Positions 1 to 4,862 of a stretch of 5,566 nt of DNA are shown piece after piece (positions within the stretch are counted from its first letter, which is position 1; the number at the start of each line of letters is the position of its first letter). The notes under the pieces are model-generated. The model was not told where the DNA came from and searched no databases. It was given only the letters and a program-made list of their open reading frames with translations. The stretch covers positions 1-5,566 of the forward strand of contig JARRNO010000212.1 in the NCBI GenBank assembly GCA_037384885.1, read 5' to 3'. The translations under genes were made by a program, and so were the position numbers. The stretch comes from JARRNO01 sp037384885. GTDB taxonomy: Bacteria > Acidobacteriota > UBA4820 > DSQY01.

Positions 1-72
1 GAACCCGCCACCAGGCCTCTCACTCAAAATCCCTTGAAACGTTCGTGAACCGCCCCGAAAAGGATTCAGCCG

Positions 73-639
73 TCATCTTTTCCAACAGCTCAGCATGTAA
101 TGGCTGGGACTGATAAATTCCACGGTTCGAAGCGCCAGGCCGGCCTGCATCACAAGATCTTCGGCCTCGTGATGATGCAGCCGGTGTGGGAGCGGCGGCC
201 CGTCCGGTTCCTCCTTCTTGGCCCAATCGATCAGGACAACCGGCTTCCGCGGTTTCGTAATCCGGCCCATTTCCCGGATAAACTCGACGGGTTTGTCCGT
301 TTCATGAAGCACAAGACTGGAAAGCGTAAGATCGGCTTCATTGTCGGGAATGGGCAGCTCGCCGTCCTGGCAGAGAACCATATTGACCCAGGCCGGGGGA
401 TTCTTGCTCCCAAGATACTCCAGCATCTCTTTTTCCACATCCAGGGCGAAGACTTTGCCTTCAGGCCCGACAAGGCGTGCCCCGGGAAATGCAAAAAATC
501 CCGCCCCCGCGCCCACGTCCGCAAATATATCGCCGCGTTTGAGTCCCAGGGCGCGCAGAGTTCGCTCTGGCTGGATAAGCGCGTAACGAGCCGGATCTTC
601 AAGTCGATATGCCTTGTGCGGGTCGAATTTATAGGCCAT
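73..639 (-). CDS. Class I SAM-dependent methyltransferase (UbiE/Methyltransf_11-like), 188 aa
   Basis: Predicted soluble cytoplasmic enzyme transferring a methyl group from S-adenosylmethionine; the substrate is unknown. A Rossmann-type fold is visible: motif I DVGAGAG at residues 41-47, the acidic ribose-binding residue at the end of strand 2 (D67 in FALDVEKEML), then DGELPIPDNEADL (92-104) leading into strand 4 and the helix SSLVLHE (107-113). At 188 residues it is a compact, single-domain member. The C-terminal part has a histidine-rich stretch, HRLHHHE (152-158). I chose the ATG at 637-639 because AGGAGG lies four bases upstream and the protein then begins with the family-like MAYKFDPHKA. 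The frame stays open for another 49 codons upstream, but that part looks non-coding. Family assignment is firm; a specific role (quinone, arsenite or small-molecule methylation) cannot be assigned, and no neighbour suggests one. Confidence 0.9.
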   Translation of the reverse strand: MAYKFDPHKAYRLEDPARYALIQPERTLRALGLKRGDIFADVGAGAGFFAFPGARLVGPEGKVFALDVEKEMLEYLGSKNPPAWVNMVLCQDGELPIPDNEADLTLSSLVLHETDKPVEFIREMGRITKPRKPVVLIDWAKKEEPDGPPLPHRLHHHEAEDLVMQAGLALRTVEFISPSHYMLSCWKR

Positions 640-643
640 GAAT

Positions 644-649
644 CCTCCT
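644..649 (-). promoter_or_regulatory. Ribosome binding site deciding the methyltransferase start
   Basis: The minus strand reads AGGAGG here, four bases before the ATG at 639. It selects the 188-residue form over the longer open frame that reaches 786. Confidence 0.8.
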
Positions 650-753
650 GATAAAGCGTATTTGCCCACGTCGCCGGGCTTTCCGCCGGACAAGAATATG
701 ATAGTCTTCCGGCCTTGCGGCGCGCAACGAGGCGCCCCGCGTAATCTTTGGGG

Positions 754-782
754 ATTGTAAAGACACCGGCCGAATGTGGCCA
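754..782 (-). promoter_or_regulatory. Candidate sigma-70-type promoter for the methyltransferase gene
   Basis: On the minus strand, TGGCCA (-35, 4 of 6 matches) is followed after 17 bases by TACAAT (-10, 5 of 6 matches). Transcription would begin near 747, giving a leader of about 108 bases. The spacing is ideal but the -35 is weak, and this was found by eye only. Confidence 0.35.
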
Positions 783-847
783 TCATTGAAAATAGGGGGG
801 ACGAGTCCGAGGGTCTCCCGGACCGGACCGTTGGACGGCCACCCGCG

Positions 848-867
848 GCCCGGACAACGCTCCGGGC
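848..867. repeat. GC-rich inverted repeat (hairpin)
   Basis: GCCCGGA (848-854) and TCCGGGC (861-867) form a perfect 7-bp stem around a 6-base loop. No T-run follows on either strand, so it is not a standard intrinsic terminator. It may be a 3'-end structure of the ppa transcript, or chance in GC-rich DNA. Confidence 0.45.
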
Positions 868-899
868 TTACCGGCAATATCTGGAATGAAGCGACGTTT

Positions 900-918
900 A
901 AAAATGACGGTGCGCACC
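900..918 (-). terminator. Weak possible terminator downstream of ppa
   Basis: Reading the minus strand after the ppa stop, the palindrome GGTGCGCACC (909-918) is followed by GTCATTTTT (900-908). The stem is short and leaves only a GCGC loop, so it would be inefficient. It is the only T-run near a dyad downstream of ppa. Confidence 0.22.
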
Positions 919-967
919 CGCCCTGTCCCCGTGATGGGAAGGCGCTGTTCGGGGCCGCATTCAAGGA

Positions 968-1525
968 CTACTGGTTGTCCCGCCGGCGCCTCATGCCGAG
1001 AAAAAGCTTGTTGTAAAGCTCCATGCAATGGCGAACGGCTTCGACGGCTTCTTTGGGGCCCTGGAAGTCCTTGACCCTCACTTCCTTTTGTTCCAGCTTC
1101 TTGTAGTCTTCAAAGAAATTTCTAAGCTCATTGAGGCGATGCGCAGGGAGTTCGTCAATGCTGTGGTAATCACGATACTCCGGATCATCGAGGTGGATGC
1201 AGATGATTTTCTCGTCATTCTCGCCCTGGTCAACCATCGCCATCATCCCGATGGGGCGAACCCGCAGAATGCTCAGCGGATACACTCTTTCCTGCATCAA
1301 GACCAGGACATCGAGAGGATCGTGGTCGTCGCCGATGGTCTGCGGGATAAACCCGTAGTTGGCGGGATAGCTGACAGAAGAATAGAGGACCCGGTCCACG
1401 CGGAGATGTCCTGTTTCCTTGTCCAGCTCGTACTTGACCTTGCTTCCTTTGGGAATTTCGATAACGGACTGAAACTCTTCCGGCGCCTTATTGCCGATGG
1501 ATATGTCGTGCCATGGATGAGACAT
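968..1525 (-). CDS. ppa: Inorganic pyrophosphatase, family I (185 aa)
   Basis: Cytoplasmic Mg2+-dependent hydrolysis of pyrophosphate to two phosphates, which pulls nucleic acid, protein and cofactor synthesis forward. All active-site residues known from the E. coli enzyme can be matched by eye: E23, K31 and E33 (KYE), R45, Y53 and Y57 (SYPANYG), the metal-binding D67, D69 and D72 in DDHDPLD, D99, D104 and K106 in VDQGENDEK, and Y141-K142. The second signature position is His where Gly, Asn or Ser is usual. The length (E. coli about 175) includes a short basic C-terminal tail, MRRRRDNQ. The start at the ATG of 1523-1525 is supported by GGAGGAA seven bases upstream and by the family-like N-terminus MSHPWHD. 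The frame is open for a further 96 codons upstream, but this is not supported as coding. It appears monocistronic, with 284 bases separating it from the upstream gene. Confidence 0.97.
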   Translation of the reverse strand: MSHPWHDISIGNKAPEEFQSVIEIPKGSKVKYELDKETGHLRVDRVLYSSVSYPANYGFIPQTIGDDHDPLDVLVLMQERVYPLSILRVRPIGMMAMVDQGENDEKIICIHLDDPEYRDYHSIDELPAHRLNELRNFFEDYKKLEQKEVRVKDFQGPKEAVEAVRHCMELYNKLFLGMRRRRDNQ

Positions 1526-1532
1526 GTTTTCG

Positions 1533-1539
1533 TTCCTCC
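1533..1539 (-). promoter_or_regulatory. Ribosome binding site deciding the ppa start
   Basis: The minus strand reads GGAGGAA here, seven bases before the ATG at 1525. It rules out the much longer in-frame form that would begin with TTG at 1813. Confidence 0.85.
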
Positions 1540-1680
1540 GGTAGTCGGCCTTCGAATCGCATTGGAGATGCGGTAAGTCGAAGGAACAGGATTCTTGGTT
1601 TCGCTTCCTATCTCGTCTCTTTTCATTCGGTAAAGGGGCCCGCCGCTTGGAAGCTGCGAGTTCGGAAACCGGGACAAGGC

Positions 1681-1716
1681 CCTTGCGTCGAAGCCGGTTC
1701 CACATGAAACGCAAGG
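1681..1716. repeat. Inverted repeat in the ppa upstream region
   Basis: CCTTGCG (1681-1687) and CGCAAGG (1710-1716) are perfect 7-bp complements separated by 22 bases. It lies between the CNNM gene stop and the ppa start, about 155 to 190 bases before the ppa ATG. It could be an operator-like dyad or part of the ppa leader. No T-run follows in the minus direction, so it is not an obvious terminator of the upstream gene. Confidence 0.35.
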
Positions 1717-1809
1717 CTGAATGATTACACATCGCCCCCTGATTATCAAGCGGAAGGCCCCGCCCATATTCACGGAATTCCTGCAGGCCGCCGTCCGTCA
1801 TCCCACGGC

Positions 1810-2895
1810 TCAATCCTCGGTGTGATTGTTGCTCTCCCAGCGCTTCCGGGCGGTCTCCTGGAGATCCACTACGCGGTCCCGCTCGTCAACGATTTCCGCC
1901 CCCAGAAGTGTCTCGATCAGGTCTTCGAGGGTGACGACCCCCGCGATGCCCCCATATTCATCGAGCGCTACGGCGATGTGGCTGCGGCTCGTCAGGAAGT
2001 TCGTGAGCATGGTCAGGCAGTTGACCGACTTGGGAACGAACGCGACGGACTTGCCGAAAACGGACAGGCTCTTTTTTCCGAGTCCCCTGTTCTGGGCAGC
2101 GATCAAGTCCTGAACCATCACGTAAGCCGTCACATTTTCACGTTCCCGCTCGAAAATGGGTACTCGCGTAAACCCCTCGCTCACCACCAGGGGAACCGCG
2201 TCGTCCACACTGATGGACGCGTCAAGCATAAAAACGACGGGGCGCGGCGTCATGATGTCTCTCACGCGCTTGTTTTCGAGCTCGATGATATTTTGCACCA
2301 TCCGGCTTTCCGCGTGAGAGATTTCGCCGAGTTTTGCTCCGAGATGGACGAGAGCCAGGATTTCATCTTCGCTGATCCCGGGGCTGTCCGCTCCGCGGGT
2401 AAAGAGACCGGCGAATTTCTGAGTGATCCAGACTCCGGGGTAGAGCGCCCACTGGAGCAGGGTGATCGGCCAGACCACAAAGGGCCAGATGATCTTCCAA
2501 TAGACCGCTCCCACGGTCTTGGGGAGCACCTCTGAAAAGAACAGAATCGCCACGGTCAAACACCCGGAGAAGAGTGCCACCTTGGAGGGGCCGAAGAGGC
2601 GGGCGGCGTACATGCCGGCCATAGCCGCGCCGGCCGTGTTGGCGACGGTGTTGAGGATCAGAATGGCCGCGATGGGAACGGCGATTCGCTCCCGCATGCG
2701 CATAAAACGCTCGGCAAGAACCCGCCTTTCGTCCCGCTTACGGCTCGCTTCCAGCGTGCTCATTCTCGTGGAATAGAGCACCGCTTCGAAAAGCGAACAC
2801 TGGCCCGAAAGAAAAAGAGTGAGAACGACCACCGCAATCAGGCTTCCCAAGAATAACCCCCCGCATCGAGCCTGCCGGCCGCTTCTCCAGGCCAT
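1810..2895 (-). CDS. CNNM/DUF21 transmembrane protein with CBS-pair domain (361 aa)
   Basis: Inner-membrane protein of the CNNM/CorC-like superfamily, whose characterised members move Mg2+ and related cations and sense Mg-ATP through the CBS pair. Four hydrophobic segments lie at about 14-30, 71-95, 104-131 and 135-156. The DUF21 hallmarks are present: LSGQCSLFEAVLYS (29-42), LNTVAN (81-86) and SEVLPK (121-126). A short linker, ISEDEI (174-179), leads to CBS1 (about 210-268, beginning IMTPRP) and CBS2 (about 276-335), with DEYGGIAGVVTLEDL (312-326). It ends soon after CBS2, so the C-terminal CorC_HlyC (transporter-associated) domain of longer relatives is missing. I chose the ATG at 2893-2895 because it puts the first helix near the N-terminus. 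A TTG at 2992-2994 would add 33 hydrophilic residues but has no ribosome binding site. AAGAAGG sits only two bases before the chosen ATG, so the start is moderately sure. Confidence 0.92.
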   Translation of the reverse strand: MAWRSGRQARCGGLFLGSLIAVVVLTLFLSGQCSLFEAVLYSTRMSTLEASRKRDERRVLAERFMRMRERIAVPIAAILILNTVANTAGAAMAGMYAARLFGPSKVALFSGCLTVAILFFSEVLPKTVGAVYWKIIWPFVVWPITLLQWALYPGVWITQKFAGLFTRGADSPGISEDEILALVHLGAKLGEISHAESRMVQNIIELENKRVRDIMTPRPVVFMLDASISVDDAVPLVVSEGFTRVPIFERERENVTAYVMVQDLIAAQNRGLGKKSLSVFGKSVAFVPKSVNCLTMLTNFLTSRSHIAVALDEYGGIAGVVTLEDLIETLLGAEIVDERDRVVDLQETARKRWESNNHTED

Positions 2896-2997
2896 GACCT
2901 TCTTGGGCGCAGGGGCCAACTGCTGCCGTCCGTTCGAATTTCCAGGAGACCCGGTTTGATTTCCACCGCTTTTGTGCTCCCCGTCACATTCCAAGGC

Positions 2998-3025
2998 AGT
3001 TTACCACGTCCGCACGAGATTTCAG
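2998..3025 (-). promoter_or_regulatory. Candidate promoter for the CNNM/CBS gene
   Basis: On the minus strand CTGAAA (-35, 4 of 6) is followed after 16 bases by TGG-TAAACT (4 of 6, with an extended TG). Transcription would start near 2990, at or inside the alternative TTG start codon. If real, this favours the shorter protein starting at 2895. It is a weak match made by eye. Confidence 0.3.
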
Positions 3026-3049
3026 GTACGTTTCCCGCTTCGAGGGGGC

Positions 3050-3079
3050 TTGACTTGGGACCGGCCGTGTCGCTACCTT
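3050..3079 (+). promoter_or_regulatory. Candidate sigma-70-type promoter for the secreted-module gene
   Basis: TTGACT (3050-3055, 5 of 6 matches) is followed after 18 bases by TACCTT (3074-3079, 3 of 6 matches). Transcription would start near 3086, leaving a leader of about 180 bases before the ATG at 3270. The -35 is the best match in the region; the -10 is modest. Confidence 0.45.
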
Positions 3080-3235
3080 TAGTCAGTTGCCTCAACAAAG
3101 CACTTCTTCTTCCCCGTCCTGGAGGAGATGGATTTCGGAAGCGCAGGGCGCTTACGGCAAATTCTTCTAAACAGAAAATCTAATTGCAGGCATCCGGGCG
3201 GCTTATTCCTATCCGGGTGCTGTGCCAGATAACCC

Positions 3236-3252
3236 GCGGGAAAAGATCCCGC
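3236..3252 (+). promoter_or_regulatory. Hairpin immediately upstream of a ribosome binding site
   Basis: GCGGGA (3236-3241) and TCCCGC (3247-3252) form a perfect 6-bp stem with an AAAGA loop. The stem ends three bases before the Shine-Dalgarno sequence, so it could influence translation initiation or protect the message. No T-run follows, so it is not a terminator. I could not match the leader to a known riboswitch class. Confidence 0.45.
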
Positions 3253-3255
3253 ATC

Positions 3256-3264
3256 AAGGGAGGG
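3256..3264 (+). promoter_or_regulatory. Ribosome binding site deciding the secreted protein start
   Basis: AAGGGAGGG lies five bases before the ATG at 3270. It favours that ATG over the in-frame GTG at 3222, and the chosen start places a signal peptide exactly at the N-terminus. Confidence 0.85.
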
Positions 3265-3269
3265 TACCG

Positions 3270-4133
3270 ATGTCGAAGCGAATTATTTCCAAATGCTTAA
3301 TGCCGGCCGTTGTCCTGACAGTGGCAATCGCCTTTATTCTAACCCCTGTCAACGCGGTAGAGCCCATTCAGGCTCAATTGTCGGCATCTCCCGAACATTA
3401 TGTCGGGAAATGCCCGGGGAAAATTACTTTCACCGGCAAAATCCTGGTGGCAAGCCCGAGAATTAGGAGGGTTCAATACCGCTTCATCCGCAGCGACGGA
3501 GCGTCGGCCCCCGTCCAGACATGGACGCTTCAGGGGGGGCCAGCCGAGAAAACCGTGAGCACCACCTGGACCATCGGCCGGGATTACACGGGCTGGATGA
3601 CCAAATTGGAACCCCGTCCGGGCATGAGACCTGTGAAGCCCGGCGTTGCCGGAGGAATGCACCTAACGCCGCGCCCCGGCCCCGAGGACTGCGTTTCCTT
3701 CAATCCTGCGACGACCACGGTAAAGCAGATCAACGGTCACTGGAAAATTGTGGACGGCAGCCACTGGATGTTCGATTTTGGGAGCAACCAGGCTGAAGCC
3801 CGCAAGGCGCTGAGCATCATCAAGCACTACCGTATGAACCGGTCCTGCTTCGTGGGGCGGCCCAATCCGTCGTTCAAATACATGCTTGTGAACGGCCACG
3901 CGCCCACAGGAGCCATGTCCGGAGAAGACTGCGTCTCCTTCAATCCTGCGACGATCCAGGTTAAGAAGATCAACGGCAGCTGGAAGATCGTGGACGGCAG
4001 CCACTGGATGTTCGACTTCGGGTCAAATGAAGCCGAGGCGCGCCAGGCCTGTGCGATTATCAAGAAATACGGATTTACTCGTTCATGCTTCGTTGGAAGG
4101 CCCGGTCCGAGTTTCGAGTACTTGAGAAAATAA
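3270..4133 (+). CDS. Secreted protein of unknown function with two tandem DCVSFNP/CFVGRP modules (287 aa)
   Basis: The function is not recognised. The N-terminus is a typical Sec signal peptide: basic MSKRIISK, a hydrophobic core (about 11-25) and a VNA cleavage site after A29, with no lipobox. Mature residues 30-113 resemble a beta-sandwich module often placed at the front of bacterial secreted proteins (CPGKITFTG, VQYRFIRSDG, then TTWTIGRDYTGW). A Pro/Gly-rich linker follows (114-138). Two copies of a 66-residue module come next, at 139-204 and 219-284, exactly 80 residues apart and 52 of 66 identical by hand alignment. Each starts with EDCVSFNPAT, continues with WKIVDGSHWMFDFGSN and AEAR, and ends RSCFVGRP-PSF-Y. 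Each has a cysteine pair (C141/C193 and C221/C273), compatible with an intramodule disulfide after export; C261 is extra in copy two. The protein ends right after copy two. Its own promoter, ribosome binding site and terminator indicate a single-gene unit. Extracellular binding is only a guess. Confidence 0.93.
   Translation: MSKRIISKCLMPAVVLTVAIAFILTPVNAVEPIQAQLSASPEHYVGKCPGKITFTGKILVASPRIRRVQYRFIRSDGASAPVQTWTLQGGPAEKTVSTTWTIGRDYTGWMTKLEPRPGMRPVKPGVAGGMHLTPRPGPEDCVSFNPATTTVKQINGHWKIVDGSHWMFDFGSNQAEARKALSIIKHYRMNRSCFVGRPNPSFKYMLVNGHAPTGAMSGEDCVSFNPATIQVKKINGSWKIVDGSHWMFDFGSNEAEARQACAIIKKYGFTRSCFVGRPGPSFEYLRK
3684..3881 (+). repeat. Tandem module copy 1 (66 codons)
   Basis: In-frame repeat encoding residues 139-204. 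It pairs with 3924-4121 at an offset of exactly 240 bases. The codons for VDGSHWMFD match base for base between the copies apart from synonymous third-position changes, which suggests duplication within this gene or gene conversion. Confidence 0.9.
3924..4121 (+). repeat. Tandem module copy 2 (66 codons)
   Basis: In-frame repeat encoding residues 219-284. It differs from copy 1 at 14 of 66 residues, mostly around the predicted helix (residues 254-271) that follows FDFGSN. The 14-residue linker between the copies (205-218) is unrelated to the Pro-rich linker before copy 1. Confidence 0.9.
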
Positions 4134-4160
4134 CTTGCCAGGCACTGCCATGTGCAGGCG

Positions 4161-4197
4161 AAGGCCCGGGGCAACAACCTGCTCCGGGCCTTTTTTT
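4161..4197 (+). terminator. Strong intrinsic terminator of the secreted-module gene
   Basis: GGCCCGGGGC (4163-4172) pairs with GCTCCGGGCC (4181-4190) over 10 bp with one G-U pair and an 8-base loop, followed by seven T. AA before the stem can extend pairing into the T-run. It begins 28 bases after the stop codon. The minus strand has no T-run on its exit side, so it works in the plus direction only. Confidence 0.95.
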
Positions 4198-4220
4198 CGA
4201 TGGTCTAGTGCTGTTTCCGG

Positions 4221-4772
4221 CTATGGTATCTTTTGCTCCCGCAGAAGGGCCTTGAGAAGCTCGATTTGTTCTTGCTGTATTCGCAGCAATTCCAACCATT
4301 TGTCGCTCCGAAGCTCATCCAGCTTCTCGTGAAGTCCGGCAATCTCCAATTCAGCCTTCAGGTTGACTTCATAGTCTTCAGCTGCGTCAACGCGGTCTTT
4401 TGCCGCCTGGCGGTTTTGCGACATCATGATGATCGGAGCCTGCACCGCGGCCAGCATGGAAAGGAAAAGGTTCAGCAGAATATATGGATAGGGATCAAAG
4501 GGATGACGGAGGACCAGCGCTGAGTTGATCACGACCCAGACCACAAGAATGCAGCAGAAAATCAAAATGAATGTCCACGAACCCCCAAAGGACGCCACCT
4601 TGTCGGCCACCCTCTGGCCGAATGTCAGGCTCTCGTCATACTCCTTGTTCGTGTTCCGGCTGATATGGACGCCTCTTGCGATATGCCGGACGACGCTCTT
4701 TTCGCGTGCGGTCAGTTCCTCAAAGCTTCTTTTGAGCATCTTCTGCGCCAATCCGCTCACCCGCGTGTTCAT
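4221..4772 (-). CDS. DUF1003 family integral membrane protein (183 aa)
   Basis: Inner-membrane protein of the DUF1003 family, whose biochemical role is not established. The N-terminal cytoplasmic part (1-50) includes LTAREKSVVRHIARG and leads to the family hallmark FGQRVADKVASFGGSWTFI (51-69). Two membrane helices follow: about 66-88, with PFDPYPYILLN in the short loop, and about 96-117. The second carries the most diagnostic motif, LNLFLSMLAAVQAPIIMMSQ (100-119), followed by NRQAAKDR. The C-terminal third (about 134-181) is charged and leucine-rich with heptad character, consistent with a coiled coil and oligomerisation. I chose the ATG at 4770-4772 because GAGGAG sits six bases upstream; an ATG at 4844 would add 24 residues without a ribosome binding site. 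It lies 90 bases downstream of hutU on the same strand, so read-through from hutU is possible. Confidence 0.93.
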   Translation of the reverse strand: MNTRVSGLAQKMLKRSFEELTAREKSVVRHIARGVHISRNTNKEYDESLTFGQRVADKVASFGGSWTFILIFCCILVVWVVINSALVLRHPFDPYPYILLNLFLSMLAAVQAPIIMMSQNRQAAKDRVDAAEDYEVNLKAELEIAGLHEKLDELRSDKWLELLRIQQEQIELLKALLREQKIP

Positions 4773-4778
4773 GAACGT

Positions 4779-4784
4779 CTCCTC
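4779..4784 (-). promoter_or_regulatory. Ribosome binding site deciding the DUF1003 protein start
   Basis: The minus strand reads GAGGAG here, six bases before the ATG at 4772. It favours the 183-residue product over a 207-residue form from 4844. Confidence 0.85.
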
Positions 4785-4796
4785 ACAAGTGGCTGG

Positions 4797-4815
4797 GCGC
4801 TGGACATGACAGCGC
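4797..4815 (-). promoter_or_regulatory. Hairpin between hutU and the DUF1003 gene
   Basis: GCGCTG and CAGCGC (4797-4802 and 4810-4815) form a perfect 6-bp stem with a 7-base loop, 12 bases upstream of the GAGGAG site on the minus strand. No T-run follows. It could be a processing or translational-control element, or chance in GC-rich DNA. Confidence 0.35.
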
Positions 4816-4862
4816 GTCGAAACTCCGGATTCCAGCGGCTCCATCCAGCAGCGGCGTCCGGC

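Larger units (their letters stand above)
640..967. other. Gene-free gap between ppa and the methyltransferase gene
   Basis: These 328 bases contain no convincing gene. Open frames here have arginine/proline-rich translations with no recognisable domain and no good ribosome binding site. I see a candidate methyltransferase promoter (754-782), two GC-rich hairpins (805-823 and 848-867) and a weak terminator-like palindrome (909-918). The stretch probably holds the 3' end of the ppa transcript and the 5' region of the methyltransferase transcript. Confidence 0.6.
2896..3269. other. Divergent control region between the CNNM gene and the secreted-module gene
   Basis: These 374 bases hold no assured gene. 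They contain a candidate promoter in each direction (2998-3025 minus, 3050-3079 plus), a possible 34-codon leader ORF (3128-3232), two hairpins (3139-3153 and 3236-3252), a short direct repeat (ATCCGGG at 3192-3198 and 3211-3217) and the strong ribosome binding site of the plus-strand gene. The first 99 bases, 2896-2994, would be coding only if the CNNM gene starts at the TTG. Confidence 0.6.

Noticed and set aside
1..72. Left edge searched for a terminator of the methyltransferase gene or the end of another gene.
   Set aside because: Only a 4-bp dyad (GTTC-GT-GAAC at 41-50) without a T-run is visible, and no frame here looks coding.
100..651. A 183-codon plus-strand open frame opposite the methyltransferase.
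   Set aside because: It is the antisense shadow of a clear methyltransferase; its translation has no domain and no supported start.
640..786. N-terminal extension of the methyltransferase frame (49 extra codons).
   Set aside because: It lacks family similarity, has no ribosome binding site at the upstream start, and a strong AGGAGG precedes the internal ATG at 639.
1028..1576. A 182-codon plus-strand open frame opposite ppa, with a hydrophobic stretch.
   Set aside because: The opposite strand encodes a complete pyrophosphatase with all catalytic residues, and this frame shows only complementary-strand bias.
1723..1751. Promoter-like TTGATA with TGTAAT upstream of ppa on the minus strand.
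   Set aside because: The spacing between hexamers is only about 14 bases, too short for a normal sigma-70 promoter.
1526..1813. The ppa frame stays open upstream to a TTG at 1813 that overlaps the CNNM gene stop, giving a 281-residue form.
   Set aside because: The extra 96 residues are basic and low-complexity without a domain, the family length is about 175-185 residues, and GGAGGAA precedes the ATG at 1525.
1822..2535. A 237-codon plus-strand open frame opposite the CNNM/CBS gene.
   Set aside because: Its translation is rich in His, Arg, Asp and Gly with no recognisable fold, and the minus strand encodes a full DUF21-CBS protein.
3663..4004. Minus-strand open frames opposite the tandem modules with repeated-looking translations.
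   Set aside because: Their repetition only reflects the duplicated coding sequence on the plus strand.
3684..4121. The direct repeats as a possible mobile element or CRISPR-like array.
   Set aside because: Both copies are 66 codons long, in frame, inside one reading frame, and encode a conserved protein module. There are only two copies and no spacers.
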